A stretch of DNA of 64,000 nt from Paucimonas lemoignei (GTDB lineage: Bacteria > Pseudomonadota > Gammaproteobacteria > Burkholderiales > Burkholderiaceae_D). The stretch spans positions 23,885-87,884 of the forward strand of contig NZ_SLZQ01000015.1 in assembly GCF_004342585.1 (NCBI RefSeq). Direction: 5' to 3'. This document shows positions 44,544-54,782 of the stretch, in pieces. The notes under the pieces were generated by a model, which did not search any database, was not told where the DNA came from, and saw only the letters and a list, made by a program, of their open reading frames with translations. Every line of letters starts with the position of its first letter. Position 1 is the stretch's first letter. A program made the position numbers and the translations under genes.

Positions 44544-45107
44544 ATGTCCCAGATTAATACCCAGGTAAAGCCATTTAATGCAACCGCTTACCACAATGGC
44601 AAGTTTGTACCGGTCTCTGATGCTGATCTGAAAGGCAAGTGGTCCGTGTTTTTCTTCTACCCGGCCGATTTCACCTTCGTCTGCCCGACCGAACTGGGTG
44701 ACTTGGCTGACAACTACGAAGAATTCAAGAAGCTGGGCGTGGAAATCTATTCGGTCTCGACCGACACCCACTTCACCCACAAGGCATGGCACGACACTTC
44801 GGAAACCATCAAGAAGATCCAGTATCCGATGATTGGTGACCCGACCGGCGCCATCTCGCGCAACTTCGACGTCATGATCGAAGCCGACGGCCTGGCCGAT
44901 CGCGGCACCTTCGTGATCGACCCGGAAGGCAAGATCCAGCTGGTGGAAATCACTGCCGGCGGCATCGGCCGCGACGCTTCCGAGCTGCTGCGCAAGATCA
45001 AGGCAGCCCAGTACGTGGCAGCACACCCGGGTGAAGTTTGCCCGGCCAAGTGGAAGGAAGGCGAGAAGACCCTGGCACCGTCGCTCGACCTCGTCGGCAA
45101 GATCTAA
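44544..45107 (+). CDS. ahpC: Alkyl hydroperoxide reductase subunit C (typical 2-Cys peroxiredoxin)
   Basis: A 187-residue peroxiredoxin that reduces H2O2, organic peroxides and peroxynitrite. The peroxidatic Cys is C47 in DFTFVCPTE, the resolving Cys is in GEVCPAKW near residue 166, and GGIGRD is also conserved. AGGAG lies 9 bp before the ATG. It is followed by ahpF, its dedicated electron donor, after 194 bp with two inverted repeats, so ahpC may be expressed more strongly than ahpF. Confidence 0.97.
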   Translation: MSQINTQVKPFNATAYHNGKFVPVSDADLKGKWSVFFFYPADFTFVCPTELGDLADNYEEFKKLGVEIYSVSTDTHFTHKAWHDTSETIKKIQYPMIGDPTGAISRNFDVMIEADGLADRGTFVIDPEGKIQLVEITAGGIGRDASELLRKIKAAQYVAAHPGEVCPAKWKEGEKTLAPSLDLVGKI

Positions 45108-45115
45108 ACAGGCGC

Positions 45116-45148
45116 GGCGCGCCACGCATCATCCAGGCGCGCCTTTCT
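45116..45148 (+). terminator. Possible partial terminator between ahpC and ahpF
   Basis: Two GGCGCGCC blocks (45116-45123 and 45136-45143), 12 nt apart, can pair, and TTTCTT follows. Partial termination would explain an excess of ahpC over ahpF. Confidence 0.5.
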
Positions 45149-45157
45149 TGCCGCACT

Positions 45158-45183
45158 TGCCGGAAACGATTCAGTTTCCGGCA
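45158..45183 (+). repeat. Inverted repeat between ahpC and ahpF
   Basis: TGCCGGAAAC, 6-nt loop, GTTTCCGGCA: a perfect 10-bp stem without a T-run, 15 bp after the first hairpin. It could stabilise the ahpC transcript or be an operator. Confidence 0.6.
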
Positions 45184-45301
45184 GGTCCACCCCCAGATTA
45201 GCCTGTTTTAACAATCGAATTCCGGGAGCCACAAGCTCATCCGGCGGTGGTTTTGCACCCTAAAAAAAAGCAAACGACACATCATAGAAAGCGAGCACAT
45301 C

Positions 45302-46876
45302 ATGCTGGACGCCAACCTGAAGACCCAATTGAAAGCCTACCTCGAAAAGGTCACGCACCAGATCGAGATCACCGCCAACCTGGATGGCAGCGACGCGTCG
45401 CAGGAAATGCAAGGCCTGCTGAACGATATCGCCGAACTGTCCGACAAGATCACGCTGAAGGAAACCAGCGAAGCCGACGTGCGCGCGCCCTCGTTTGCGC
45501 TCAACCGCGCCGGCAGTAACATGGGAATCCGCTTTGCCGGCATCCCGATGGGCCACGAATTCACCTCGCTGGTGCTGGCGCTGCTGCAGGTCGGCGGCCA
45601 TCCGCCGAAGGTTAGCGCCGACGTGATCGAACAGATCAAGAATATCCAGGGGCAATTCAACTTCGAGACTTATATCTCGCTGTCTTGCCAGAATTGCCCG
45701 GACGTGGTGCAGGCATTGAACCTGATGGCCATGCTCAACCCGAACATCCGCCACGTCATGATCGATGGCGCGCTGTACCAGGATGAGGTGGAAAAGCGCC
45801 AGATCATGGCGGTGCCGACGGTGTACCTGAATGGCGAAGTGTTTGGCCAGGGTCGCATGGACCTGGAACAGATCATCGCCAAGCTGGACACCGGCGCGGC
45901 TGCGCGCGAAGCCGAAAAGCTGGCGCAAAAAGGCGTGTTCGATGTGCTGGTGGTCGGCGGTGGCCCCGCCGGCGCGGCAGCGGCGATCTATGCCGCGCGC
46001 AAGGGCATCAACACGGGCGTCGTGGCCGAGCGTTTCGGCGGCCAGGTGCTGGATACCATGGCGATCGAGAACTTCATCTCGGTCAAGGAAACCGAAGGGC
46101 CGAAGCTGGCAGCAGCGCTGGAACAGCACGTCAAGGAATACGACGTCGATATCATGAACGTGCAGCGTGCCGAGAAGCTCATCCCGGGCAATACCATCGG
46201 CGTGCAGCTGGCCAGCGGCGCCACCCTGCAAGCCAAGACGGTGATCCTGGCAACCGGCGCGCGCTGGAGATCGATGAACGTGCCGGGTGAGCAGGAATAC
46301 CGCAACAAGGGCGTGACCTATTGCCCGCACTGCGACGGTCCGCTATTCAAGGGCAAGCGCGTGGCAGTGATCGGCGGCGGCAATTCCGGTGTCGAAGCAG
46401 CGATCGACCTGGCCGGTATCGTCTCGCACGTGACCCTGCTGGAATTCGGCAGCCAGTTGCGCGCCGATGCGGTCTTGCAGCGCAAACTCCATAGCTTGCC
46501 GAACGTGACGGTGCTGACCGATGCGCAAACGACCGAGGTGACCGGCGACACCACCAAGGTCAATGGCTTGAACTACACCGATCGCAAGACCGGGCAGTCG
46601 CACCGCATCGAGCTCGAAGGCATCTTCGTGCAGATTGGCTTGTTGCCTAACACCGAATGGCTCAAGGGTACGGTGGAGCTGAGCAAGACCGGCGAAATCG
46701 TCGTCGATACGCATGGCCGCACTTCGGTGCCGGGCGTGTTCGCCGCCGGTGACGTCACCACGGTGCCGTACAAGCAGATCGTCATCGCCATGGGCGAGGG
46801 TTCGAAAGCGGCGCTGTCCGCCTTTGATCACCTGATCCGCACTTCCGCTCCGGCGGAAGAAAAGGCGGCAGCCTAA
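45302..46876 (+). CDS. ahpF: Alkyl hydroperoxide reductase subunit F
   Basis: A 524-residue flavoprotein that passes electrons from NAD(P)H to AhpC. The N-terminal tandem thioredoxin-like domain (~1-195) has the redox pair SCQNC near residue 129. The thioredoxin-reductase-like part (~210-515) has the FAD site [12 protein letters not shown], redox pair YCPHC near 345, the NAD(P) site [12 protein letters not shown] and the C-terminal [14 protein letters not shown]. Length and order are standard. The Shine-Dalgarno is weak compared with ahpC. Confidence 0.97.
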   Translation: MLDANLKTQLKAYLEKVTHQIEITANLDGSDASQEMQGLLNDIAELSDKITLKETSEADVRAPSFALNRAGSNMGIRFAGIPMGHEFTSLVLALLQVGGHPPKVSADVIEQIKNIQGQFNFETYISLSCQNCPDVVQALNLMAMLNPNIRHVMIDGALYQDEVEKRQIMAVPTVYLNGEVFGQGRMDLEQIIAKLDTGAAAREAEKLAQKGVFDVLVVGGGPAGAAAAIYAARKGINTGVVAERFGGQVLDTMAIENFISVKETEGPKLAAALEQHVKEYDVDIMNVQRAEKLIPGNTIGVQLASGATLQAKTVILATGARWRSMNVPGEQEYRNKGVTYCPHCDGPLFKGKRVAVIGGGNSGVEAAIDLAGIVSHVTLLEFGSQLRADAVLQRKLHSLPNVTVLTDAQTTEVTGDTTKVNGLNYTDRKTGQSHRIELEGIFVQIGLLPNTEWLKGTVELSKTGEIVVDTHGRTSVPGVFAAGDVTTVPYKQIVIAMGEGSKAALSAFDHLIRTSAPAEEKAAA

Positions 46877-46900
46877 GCTTCGCCTTTCCTCGTAAGGATA

Positions 46901-46926
46901 AACGCCGGCTGATGCCGGCGTTTTTT
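46901..46926 (+). terminator. Rho-independent terminator of ahpF
   Basis: ACGCCGGC, loop TGAT, GCCGGCGT, then TTTTTT. It lies between convergent ahpF and kefC; on the minus strand the T-tail is short, so it mainly serves ahpF. Confidence 0.9.
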
Positions 46927-46936
46927 ATTGGACGGC

Positions 46937-48739
46937 TTAATCCCAGCCGCTGCGGTGTTCGCTTTCCCGCGCCGCGATATCCCGCGCGAACATTTCCGCC
47001 AGTTCGTCGCGGGCTTGTTTGGCCATCGAAACGAATTGTTCCTGGTCCTTGTAATACGGATAGACCGCCTGCACCGAAGCGAGATTATGCCGGCGGAATT
47101 TCATCGCCGCCTGGCGCGCCTGGTAAGCGCCATAGCCGAGCACTTGCAATACCTCGCGTCCCAGGCGCAAGGAGCTTTCAAAGGTTTCCCGCTCGATCAA
47201 CGTGACGCCGCGATCCATCAAATCGTAATAGTGCGAAATGTTGCGGGCCCGCGCCAGGATCGGCAATGCAGGAAATGCCTGTCTGACCGCATCCACCAGT
47301 GCCAGGCTGTCATTGACGTCGTCGATGGCGACCACCAGCGCGCGGGCCTTTGCCGCGCCTGCGGCTTGCAGCAAGTCGAGCCGCGTGGCGTCGCCATAAA
47401 ACACCTTGAAACCGAACTTGCGCAGCAAATCGATCTGGTCGGGATCATGATCCAGCACCGTCAGCTGAACCTGGTTGGCATGCAAGAGGCGTCCGACGAT
47501 TTGCCCGAAGCGGCCGAATCCAGCGATGATGACATGGTCTTCATGCTCTTCGATGGCATCGGCCGGACGCTGCTTGGCCGCCTGAAATCGCGGCGCAATC
47601 AAGCGGTCGTACAACAGGAGCAACAGCGGCGTCGTCACCATCGATAGCGCCACCACCAGCACCAGCATGGAAGAGATTTCGGCCGTGACGACGCGCGCGG
47701 CAGCGGCTGCGGCAAACACCACGAAAGCGAATTCCCCGCCTTGCGACAGCAGCAAGGCAAACAGCAATTGCTGGCCGCGCGGAATGGCAAAGCGCTTCCC
47801 CAGAACATACAGGACACCGATCTTGATCGCCAGGAAGGCGATGACGGCAAGAGAAACCAGCAGCGGATGCGCCAGCAGCACGGCAAAATTCACCGACATG
47901 CCCACGGCAATGAAAAACAGACCGAGCAGCAAGCCCTTGAATGGCTCGAGGTCAGACTCCAGCGCATGACGGTATTCCGAATCCGCCAGCAGCACGCCGG
48001 CCAGGAAAGTGCCCAGCGCCATCGATACGCCCACCGATTGCATCAGCAAGCCGATGCCGATGACCAGCAGCAGGGCAAATGCCGTAAACAATTCGCGCAT
48101 GCCGGTCTTGGCGATGATCCGCAACAGCGGCCGGATCAGGTAGCGCCCGCCGACGACGAGCGCGACCACCACGCCCAGCACTGCCAGGGCATCCAGCCAG
48201 CCGCGCGTGCCGCTCCCTGCCGCCGCGCTTCCGAGGAGCGGCACGATGGCGATCATCGGGATGGCGGCGATATCCTGAAACAGCAGGATGGAAAAGCCGG
48301 CCGAGCCTGCCGGTGTGGCCATCAGGTTGCGCTCTTCCAGCGTCGCCAGGGCAATCGCGGTGGAAGACAGCGACAAGCCGAGCGCGGCAATCAGGGCGGT
48401 TTTCCAGGACAGGCCGGCCAGCATGGCGGCTGCGCATAATGCCGCCGCCACCAGGCCGACTTGGGCGGTTCCCCAGCCGAAAATCGGTTTGCGCAATGAC
48501 CAGAGATGTTTCGGGTCGAGTTCCAGCCCGATCAGAAAGAGCAGCAGGACCACGCCGAATTCCGAAAAGTGCAGGATGACTTCGACTTCGCGGATCAATC
48601 CCAGGCCGAAGGGGCCGATGGCGATGCCCGCCGCCAGATAGCCGAGCACGGCACCCAGCCCCAGGCGCTTGGCGATCGGCACCGTGATGACCGCGGCGGC
48701 CAGGTAGATCAGGGCATTCAATAGCAGCTTGTTTTCCAT
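46937..48739 (-). CDS. kefC: Glutathione-regulated potassium efflux system protein KefC/KefB
   Basis: A 600-residue K+/H+ antiporter of the CPA2 family. About twelve membrane helices (1-385) include the conserved LGLSLSSTAIAL stretch. A cytoplasmic RCK (TrkA-N) domain follows, with HVIIAGFGRFGQIVGRLL near residue 403. A helical C-terminal tail completes it. In E. coli it is held shut by glutathione and opened by glutathione adducts, acidifying the cell to protect against electrophiles. Its ancillary subunit gene kefF lies 17 bp upstream in the same operon. AGGAG precedes the ATG. Confidence 0.93.
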   Translation of the reverse strand: MENKLLLNALIYLAAAVITVPIAKRLGLGAVLGYLAAGIAIGPFGLGLIREVEVILHFSEFGVVLLLFLIGLELDPKHLWSLRKPIFGWGTAQVGLVAAALCAAAMLAGLSWKTALIAALGLSLSSTAIALATLEERNLMATPAGSAGFSILLFQDIAAIPMIAIVPLLGSAAAGSGTRGWLDALAVLGVVVALVVGGRYLIRPLLRIIAKTGMRELFTAFALLLVIGIGLLMQSVGVSMALGTFLAGVLLADSEYRHALESDLEPFKGLLLGLFFIAVGMSVNFAVLLAHPLLVSLAVIAFLAIKIGVLYVLGKRFAIPRGQQLLFALLLSQGGEFAFVVFAAAAAARVVTAEISSMLVLVVALSMVTTPLLLLLYDRLIAPRFQAAKQRPADAIEEHEDHVIIAGFGRFGQIVGRLLHANQVQLTVLDHDPDQIDLLRKFGFKVFYGDATRLDLLQAAGAAKARALVVAIDDVNDSLALVDAVRQAFPALPILARARNISHYYDLMDRGVTLIERETFESSLRLGREVLQVLGYGAYQARQAAMKFRRHNLASVQAVYPYYKDQEQFVSMAKQARDELAEMFARDIAARESEHRSGWD

Positions 48740-48756
48740 GTCGCGCCAGCTCCTGT

Positions 48757-49356
48757 TTATGCTTTCCCCGACCAGTCTTGTTCATCCGTCGGCGAGATGA
48801 TGAGCGGCTTGCCGCACCACGCCGGATAATCCATCAGGCGCGCTGAATAGCCGTCGATATGCCGGGCGGCGTCGGCGTCGCTCAGGCGATGCGCATCCTG
48901 CAGGATGTACGGCGGCAGCCAGCGCATGCCGCACAAGGCGGCGATTTGCTCGAATGGCGGCAACAAGGCGGACAGCTCATAGCCGTGATAGCCGCCCTCC
49001 TGGTCGGCCTCTTGCGAGCCACCCGCCGTGGCAACCAGCCAGAAATCCTTGCCATGCAAAGCGGCGCTGCCACGGCCATGCGCCCACCCACTTTCCAGCA
49101 CGACATCGACCCATTCTTTCAACAGCGACGGCATGCTCGACCACATGACGGGATGCTGGAAAATGATCAGGTCCGCCGCTTGCAGCAAGGCTTGTTCGCG
49201 CGGCACGTCGATATCGAAGTCGGGATACATGTCGTACAAGTCATGCACCTCGACATGAGGCAGGGCGCGTGCCGCATGGATCAGCGCCCGGTTGATGCGG
49301 GAACGGTGTGGCGCGGGATGCGCGTAGACAACAAGAATGGCGGGGCGAGGGTTCAT
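48757..49356 (-). CDS. kefF: KefF/KefG-type ancillary quinone oxidoreductase
   Basis: A 199-residue flavodoxin-fold protein: ILVVYAHPAPHRSRINRAL at the flavin loop and FQHPVMWSSMPSLLKEWVDVVL at the substrate loop. Such subunits are needed for full KefC/B activity and also reduce quinones. It is upstream of and 17 bp from kefC, the normal kefF-kefC arrangement. It is distinct in sequence from the 240-residue family member that ends the catabolic operon. Confidence 0.9.
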   Translation of the reverse strand: MNPRPAILVVYAHPAPHRSRINRALIHAARALPHVEVHDLYDMYPDFDIDVPREQALLQAADLIIFQHPVMWSSMPSLLKEWVDVVLESGWAHGRGSAALHGKDFWLVATAGGSQEADQEGGYHGYELSALLPPFEQIAALCGMRWLPPYILQDAHRLSDADAARHIDGYSARLMDYPAWCGKPLIISPTDEQDWSGKA

Positions 49357-49485
49357 GATGGGCCCGTTAGCGTCTCGTGTTGGTATTGTAATGACTGCAC
49401 GGGTGGATGCTTAGCGAAAGCGCATGAGCAAAATCGGTAATAATGATGGCCGGCCAGCTTCAGGCCGCATTGAGAAGGATTGCCC

Positions 49486-49869
49486 ATGACGACTTTGAAA
49501 AAAACCATTCTCTATACCGATAGCGACGGCTACGCCAAATTCCGCGAGGAAGATGTGGCGCTCACCGAAGGCACGCCGCAATCCCGCCTGTCGCCGTTGA
49601 TGCCGTCATCCGGTTTTCAATTGCGCCAGAGCCCGCTCGGCTTTCGCAGCCAATTCCATTGCACCACCGCGCCGCAATGGCTGTTCGTCTTGAGTGGACA
49701 GATGGAAATCGGCTTGCAGGATGGCACATCGCGCATCTTCGGCCCGGGCGAGCATTTCTATTCCGCCGACGTGTTGCCCGAAGGCGCAGAGTTCGATCCG
49801 AAGGTGCACGGCCACTGGAGCCGGCAAGTCGGCGATACGCCGCTGGTCACCCTGTTCGTGCGCGACTGA
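49486..49869 (+). CDS. Small cupin-like protein
   Basis: A 127-residue protein (MTTLKKTILYTDSDGYAKF...). The core FRSQFHCTTAPQWLFVLSGQMEIGLQDG...FGPGEHFYSADV is a single cupin barrel; the metal-binding His pattern is incomplete, with an FHCTTAP segment in place of HxH. GAGAAGGA precedes the ATG at 49486, preferred to an in-frame TTG two codons upstream. It is flanked by kefF (divergent) and the helicase gene (convergent). No substrate is suggested. Confidence 0.75.
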   Translation: MTTLKKTILYTDSDGYAKFREEDVALTEGTPQSRLSPLMPSSGFQLRQSPLGFRSQFHCTTAPQWLFVLSGQMEIGLQDGTSRIFGPGEHFYSADVLPEGAEFDPKVHGHWSRQVGDTPLVTLFVRD

Positions 49870-49893
49870 ACAAGCGGCAGGGCGCTAGGGCGC

Positions 49894-51867
49894 TTACCTA
49901 GCCCTTCGACCATGCCGCCGGCGCAAGGCGGCATTCTGTGCCTGCAGCATGGCATCGACCCGTTCGGAGGCTTCGCGCGCCAGTTCGTGCGCCAGTTCGC
50001 CGTCCGGAAAATATTCGGGAATGCGAAAGCTCAGCCACGCATAGGCCGAATACATGCGGCAGGTATCTTCCACTTCCTGCAGGTTTTGCCGCGCCAGATC
50101 ATGCGGATCGCGCTGCAGCGTGCAAACCTTCCTTTTCGCCAGCGCACGCGCCCAGTTTTCCCAGACATTATGCAGATACGGAATGCGCGACGAAATCGGC
50201 ACCAGCGATAGCGTGAACTTGTCCGCCACCGAGAGCGCGAGGGTATCGAGCCAGAGCGCGCGCTCGGCCTGCTCCTCGGTGATGCGCGGATAAAAGAATC
50301 CGTCGGGCACATCGATATTGTGCACGAAGCGCTTGAACAGGCGTGTCAGGGATTGTTCGCCGGTGACGGAGGCGATGCGGTGCAAATGCTCGATCGATGG
50401 CGCCACGGCAAAGCCGGCGGCCGGCACCGGCGGGATTTTTTCCTTCATCAGCGAGCGCATGACGTAATGCGTGTCGTCATCGAAGCCGGCAACGAAGCCT
50501 TCCTCATGCACGCCAAAGCGCCCGGCGCGACCGGCAATCTGCCGCGCCAGGGCGATCGGAATCTCTTCTTCATCCACGCCATTGAATTTCACGTAAGTCG
50601 TCATGACCACGCGCTCGATCGGCAGGTTCAAGCCCATGGCAATGGCATCGGTGCCGACGACAATATCGGCGGTGCCATCGCGAAAGCGCGCTGCCTGCGC
50701 CTGGCGCACTTCCGGCGACAGGTTGCCGTAAATGGTGGCGACGGAAAAGCCATGCTCGGCAATCAGGTCGCGCCACATCAGTACGTCGCGCCGCGAAAAG
50801 GCAATCACGGCGTCGCCGCGGCGCAGGTTGCGCATTTTCTTGACGGGGCCGGCTTCCATGGTGAGCGGCGCCTTGCGTTTTAAAACATGCACTTCCAGCG
50901 GAATTTCCAGGCGCTCGGCCAACGCTTCGACCGCACGCCGGGCTTCGAGCGAGCCGACCAGATACACCACATGGGCTGGTGCGCCGCACACCGCCGCCGT
51001 CCACGCCGCGCCACGGTCGCGGTCGGCCAGCATCTGGATTTCATCGATGACGGCGACTTCGACACGCAGATGCGGGTCGAGCATTTCGACCGTGCTGGCG
51101 ACATGCGTGGCGCCTTCCTCGATGCGGCGTTCTTCGCCGGTGATGAGATTGACCTTGAGTTCCTTGCCATGCGGCCTGGCCGCGCGCAGCCGTTCGTAAT
51201 TTTCCAGCGCTAGCAAGCGCAGCGGCGCCAGGTACATGCCGCTCTTGGCCTTGGTCAGCGCTTCCATCGCCTGGTGCGTCTTGCCGGAATTGGTCGGCCC
51301 CAGCAGCGCGATGAAGCGGCGCGGCATGCGGCGCGCCACTTCAAAGGACGCGGGGTATTCGGCCAGGTTGATGCTTTCGCGAGTGAGCGCGGCGTGCCGT
51401 TCTTCCTGCTGGCGCTCGATGGCGTGAGTCAGGCGCTGTTCGATGCGCTCGAAGACTTGCGGCGCCGGCACCGCAGTCGGCGCATCCGCCAGCGTGCTGA
51501 GAAAGGCCCGGGTATCGAGGCCGGCATCTTCGGATTCGGCGGCGATTTTGCCGACGAAGGCCACCACGCTGCGGCGCAGCTCTTCCATGGCATCGGGATG
51601 CACGCGTTCCTGGACGAGTTCGAGCTGGCCTTCCGGGCCTAATTTTCTCCACTTGGACGGCTTGGCCAGCACGCCTCGGCTTGGCACCAGCGCATACGGC
51701 ACACGTAATTCACCCAGTTCCGCGATGCCGGAAAAGCGCACCACCACGGCGCCTTCGAGCTTGAGCAATTCCGCACCCAGACGTTGCGCATACGCTTCCG
51801 GGGTATCGGAAGAACCAGCGGGATCATCGGCTGGCGTTGGGTTGATGACAGAAAAGGGAGTCGACAT
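49894..51867 (-). CDS. SUV3-like DExH helicase
   Basis: A 657-residue superfamily 2 helicase resembling mitochondrial SUV3 RNA helicase. Motif I is GPTNSGKT near residue 190, motif II DEIQ near 275, then GTDAIAMGLNLP and motif VI QIAGRAGRFG near 441. A SUV3-type C-terminal segment follows (YLHNVWENWARAL). SUV3 unwinds RNA with the degradosome in mitochondria; bacterial members are little studied. I prefer the ATG at 51867 (MSTPFSV), although one at 51921 adds 18 residues without similarity. Its 3' end overlaps a short GCTAGG/CCTAGC hairpin (49884-49902) near the convergent cupin gene. Confidence 0.88.
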   Translation of the reverse strand: MSTPFSVINPTPADDPAGSSDTPEAYAQRLGAELLKLEGAVVVRFSGIAELGELRVPYALVPSRGVLAKPSKWRKLGPEGQLELVQERVHPDAMEELRRSVVAFVGKIAAESEDAGLDTRAFLSTLADAPTAVPAPQVFERIEQRLTHAIERQQEERHAALTRESINLAEYPASFEVARRMPRRFIALLGPTNSGKTHQAMEALTKAKSGMYLAPLRLLALENYERLRAARPHGKELKVNLITGEERRIEEGATHVASTVEMLDPHLRVEVAVIDEIQMLADRDRGAAWTAAVCGAPAHVVYLVGSLEARRAVEALAERLEIPLEVHVLKRKAPLTMEAGPVKKMRNLRRGDAVIAFSRRDVLMWRDLIAEHGFSVATIYGNLSPEVRQAQAARFRDGTADIVVGTDAIAMGLNLPIERVVMTTYVKFNGVDEEEIPIALARQIAGRAGRFGVHEEGFVAGFDDDTHYVMRSLMKEKIPPVPAAGFAVAPSIEHLHRIASVTGEQSLTRLFKRFVHNIDVPDGFFYPRITEEQAERALWLDTLALSVADKFTLSLVPISSRIPYLHNVWENWARALAKRKVCTLQRDPHDLARQNLQEVEDTCRMYSAYAWLSFRIPEYFPDGELAHELAREASERVDAMLQAQNAALRRRHGRRAR

Positions 51868-52105
51868 GGTTTTACAAAATAATGAATAGCAAGCGTGACG
51901 AGAATTATTGCAGACGCTCATGCTTGGCCGACTGCATTATCCAGCTACTGCAATTAAGTCCCGTATTTTCCTGTTTGGTTCTTTTAAACTTTTGTCAAAA
52001 ATTACAGCCTTACTAAGGCTATCGCATCGGCGTGGCGTTGGTGGAGTTTGTCCTCTCGCCACAAAACCGCCAATGCGGTAGCGCCGTCATTTTTTCGGGA
52101 TTCGT

Positions 52106-54718
52106 ATGAGCAAGTTGGGTCCATTCCTTGGCAGTATGGATCTGGAGGCAATACTCGATGCCTCGCCATTCCCCTATGTCATTGTCTCCCCGAGTTTCGT
52201 CATTCTGGGTGCGAACGAGGCTTATCTTCGTCTGACCCGCCGCACGCGCGAAGACCTCGTCTCGCGCAACCTGTTCGATGCTTTCCCGGCAGATCCAAAC
52301 GGCCCCAACAAATCCAATGTCGCCGTACTTACAGCTTCCTTGAATCGTGCCGTGCTGACCAGGCAGCCGGATTATCTCTCCCTGGTGCAGTACAACATCC
52401 CGTTTCAGACCGCGCATGGCGTTGAATTCGAGGAACGCTACTGGAGCATCATTCATACGCCCATTCTCAATGCGCAGGGCGAGGTCGGGATGCTGGTGCT
52501 AACTCCCATCGACGTCACGGAGCTGGCAAAGAAGCAAATGCAATCGGGCCAGGCAGCGCCCGACAATAGCGATTACCGGATTGCCGGCAGCGTCTTCAGC
52601 CAGGCCAAGGCGCTGGAAGAAAATAATCGCATGCTCGACAAGGAACGCGAGCATTTGCTGAATCTGTTCAAGCAGGCGCCGGGATTCGTCGTCGTCGTGC
52701 GCGGTCCCTTGCATGTGATCGATATGGTCAATGAAGCCTTTTATCAACTCGTCGGCCATCGCGATATTGTCGGCAAGACGATAAGAACGGCCATGCCCGA
52801 GCTGATCGAACAGGGATACGATGGCTTGCTGACGAAGGTCTACCAGGAAGGCGAGGCTTTCGTCGGCAAGCAAATGAAATTCATGATTGAGCAGCATCCG
52901 GGAGAAGGCTTGAGCGAGCGTTACGTCGACTTCGTTTGCCAGCCATTCACCGATACCCGCGATGAAACCACCGGCATTTTCATCCAGGGGCATGATGTCA
53001 CCGAACAAAAGCGCGCGCAGGATGCGCTCGACATCAGCAACGAACGCCTCAAGCTGGCTGTGGAAGGCACGGGCGACGGGATCTGGGATTGGGATTTGCG
53101 CTCCGGTGTCGTCGTGTATTCCCGCCGATTCAGGGAAATGTTCGGATATGCGGAACAGGATTTTCCCGACCGGATCGAATCCTGGCTCAGCCGCGTGCAC
53201 CCGGAAGATTTGCCGCGTGTATGGGCCAACATCAATGCCGCTTCCAGCACCACGCTGCCGGTCAGCGCGGAGTATCGTTTTCAATGCCATGACGGTAACT
53301 GGAAATGGGTACGCTCCCGCGGCATCGTCGTGCGGCTCACCGACGATGGCAAGCCATCGCGCATGACGGGCACGATCACCGACATTTCCGAACAAAGAAA
53401 ATCGGAAGAGCGCATCTGGTATCAGGCCAATTTCGATACGCTCACCGGCTTGCCAAACCGCCGCCTGTTTCGCGACAGGCTGGAGCAGGAGGTCAGAAAA
53501 GCCCCGCGTTCCCCGCATACCATCAGCCTGATGTTCATCGACCTGGACCGCTTCAAGGAAGTCAACGACCTCATGGGGCATGATGCCGGCGACCAGTTGC
53601 TGGTGCAGGCGGCAAAACGCCTGATCCACTGTGTCCGCGCATCCGATACGGTGGCGCGCTTAGGCGGTGACGAATTCACCGTGATTCTCACCGAGCTGAC
53701 CGATCTGGCGCATGTCGAAAACGTCGCGCAGAAAATCCTCGAGGCGCTGGCCGAACCTTTCGTTCTCGGCAAGCAGACTGCTTATGTATCGGGCAGCATC
53801 GGCATCACGCTGTACGATACCGACGCGTCCACGGTCGAGCAGCTCATCAGCAATGCCGACCAGGCGATGTATGCCGCCAAACATGCCGGCCGCAACCAGT
53901 TCCGCTACTTTACGCCGTCGATGCAGGAATTGGCGTATCGGCGCCTGACGCTGGCGCACGACTTGCGCACGGCAATGGCATCAGGCCAGCTGGAAGTCCA
54001 TTACCAGCCGGTGATTGACCTCGCCACCGGCCAGATCGCCAAGGCCGAGGCATTGCTACGCTGGACTCACCCCACACTCGGGAAAGTGGAGCCCACCCAG
54101 TTTATTCCCATCGCCGAGGAAACCGGTTTGATCGATGAAATCGGCGACTGGGTATTCAGGGAAGCGGCGGCATGCGCCAGGCAATGGCAGGACAAACTGG
54201 GTAAAACGGTACAGATCAGCATCAATGCCTCGCCGATCCAGATCCGCTCGGTTGAATCCGGCAAGAACTGGCTGCGACACCTTGGGCAGCTCGGTTTGCT
54301 TGGCAGCGCCCTCGCCGTTGAAATCACCGAGGGCTTGCTGCTGAATGCCTCGGCGAGCGTGGCCGACAAGCTGTTCGAGTATCGCGATGCCGGCATTCAG
54401 GTCGCCCTGGATGACTTCGGCACCGGTTATTCATCGATGCAGTACCTGAAGAAATTCGATATCGATTATCTGAAGATCGACCAATCCTTCATTCGCGATA
54501 TGGTGACCGATGCCAGCGACCGCACCATCGTCAAGTCGATTATCGTGATGGCGCATGAACTGGGATTGCAGGTGATCGCCGAGGGCATCGAGACACCGGA
54601 ACAAAAACAATTACTGCAGGACGCGGGCTGCGACTATGCGCAGGGATTCTTGTTTTCCAGGGCGGTTCCGGCGCCAGCCTTCGAGAGCTTGATCGTTCAG
54701 CGAACTTCGCTCGCGTGA
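52106..54718 (+). CDS. Triple-PAS GGDEF-EAL protein
   Basis: An 870-residue soluble protein. Three PAS domains cover ~12-140, ~180-305 and ~310-435; the first two are linked by a coiled-coil-like stretch (AKALEENNRMLDKERE). GGDEF (~440-605) has RLGGDEF near residue 519 and RASD as inhibitory site. EAL (~620-865) has KAEALLRW near 647, SINASPIQI, VEITEG, DDFGTGYSS, KIDQSF, AEGIET and QGFLFS. The Asn block (SINASPIQI) departs from the common VNxSxxQF but keeps the Asn. It stands alone, 238 bp from the divergent helicase gene. Confidence 0.92.
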   Translation: MSKLGPFLGSMDLEAILDASPFPYVIVSPSFVILGANEAYLRLTRRTREDLVSRNLFDAFPADPNGPNKSNVAVLTASLNRAVLTRQPDYLSLVQYNIPFQTAHGVEFEERYWSIIHTPILNAQGEVGMLVLTPIDVTELAKKQMQSGQAAPDNSDYRIAGSVFSQAKALEENNRMLDKEREHLLNLFKQAPGFVVVVRGPLHVIDMVNEAFYQLVGHRDIVGKTIRTAMPELIEQGYDGLLTKVYQEGEAFVGKQMKFMIEQHPGEGLSERYVDFVCQPFTDTRDETTGIFIQGHDVTEQKRAQDALDISNERLKLAVEGTGDGIWDWDLRSGVVVYSRRFREMFGYAEQDFPDRIESWLSRVHPEDLPRVWANINAASSTTLPVSAEYRFQCHDGNWKWVRSRGIVVRLTDDGKPSRMTGTITDISEQRKSEERIWYQANFDTLTGLPNRRLFRDRLEQEVRKAPRSPHTISLMFIDLDRFKEVNDLMGHDAGDQLLVQAAKRLIHCVRASDTVARLGGDEFTVILTELTDLAHVENVAQKILEALAEPFVLGKQTAYVSGSIGITLYDTDASTVEQLISNADQAMYAAKHAGRNQFRYFTPSMQELAYRRLTLAHDLRTAMASGQLEVHYQPVIDLATGQIAKAEALLRWTHPTLGKVEPTQFIPIAEETGLIDEIGDWVFREAAACARQWQDKLGKTVQISINASPIQIRSVESGKNWLRHLGQLGLLGSALAVEITEGLLLNASASVADKLFEYRDAGIQVALDDFGTGYSSMQYLKKFDIDYLKIDQSFIRDMVTDASDRTIVKSIIVMAHELGLQVIAEGIETPEQKQLLQDAGCDYAQGFLFSRAVPAPAFESLIVQRTSLA

Positions 54719-54782
54719 CGGCATCGTACAAGCAGCAAGATTTCGCACGTCCTATAATCGGCGTTCCGGGCGCTGAACAAGA

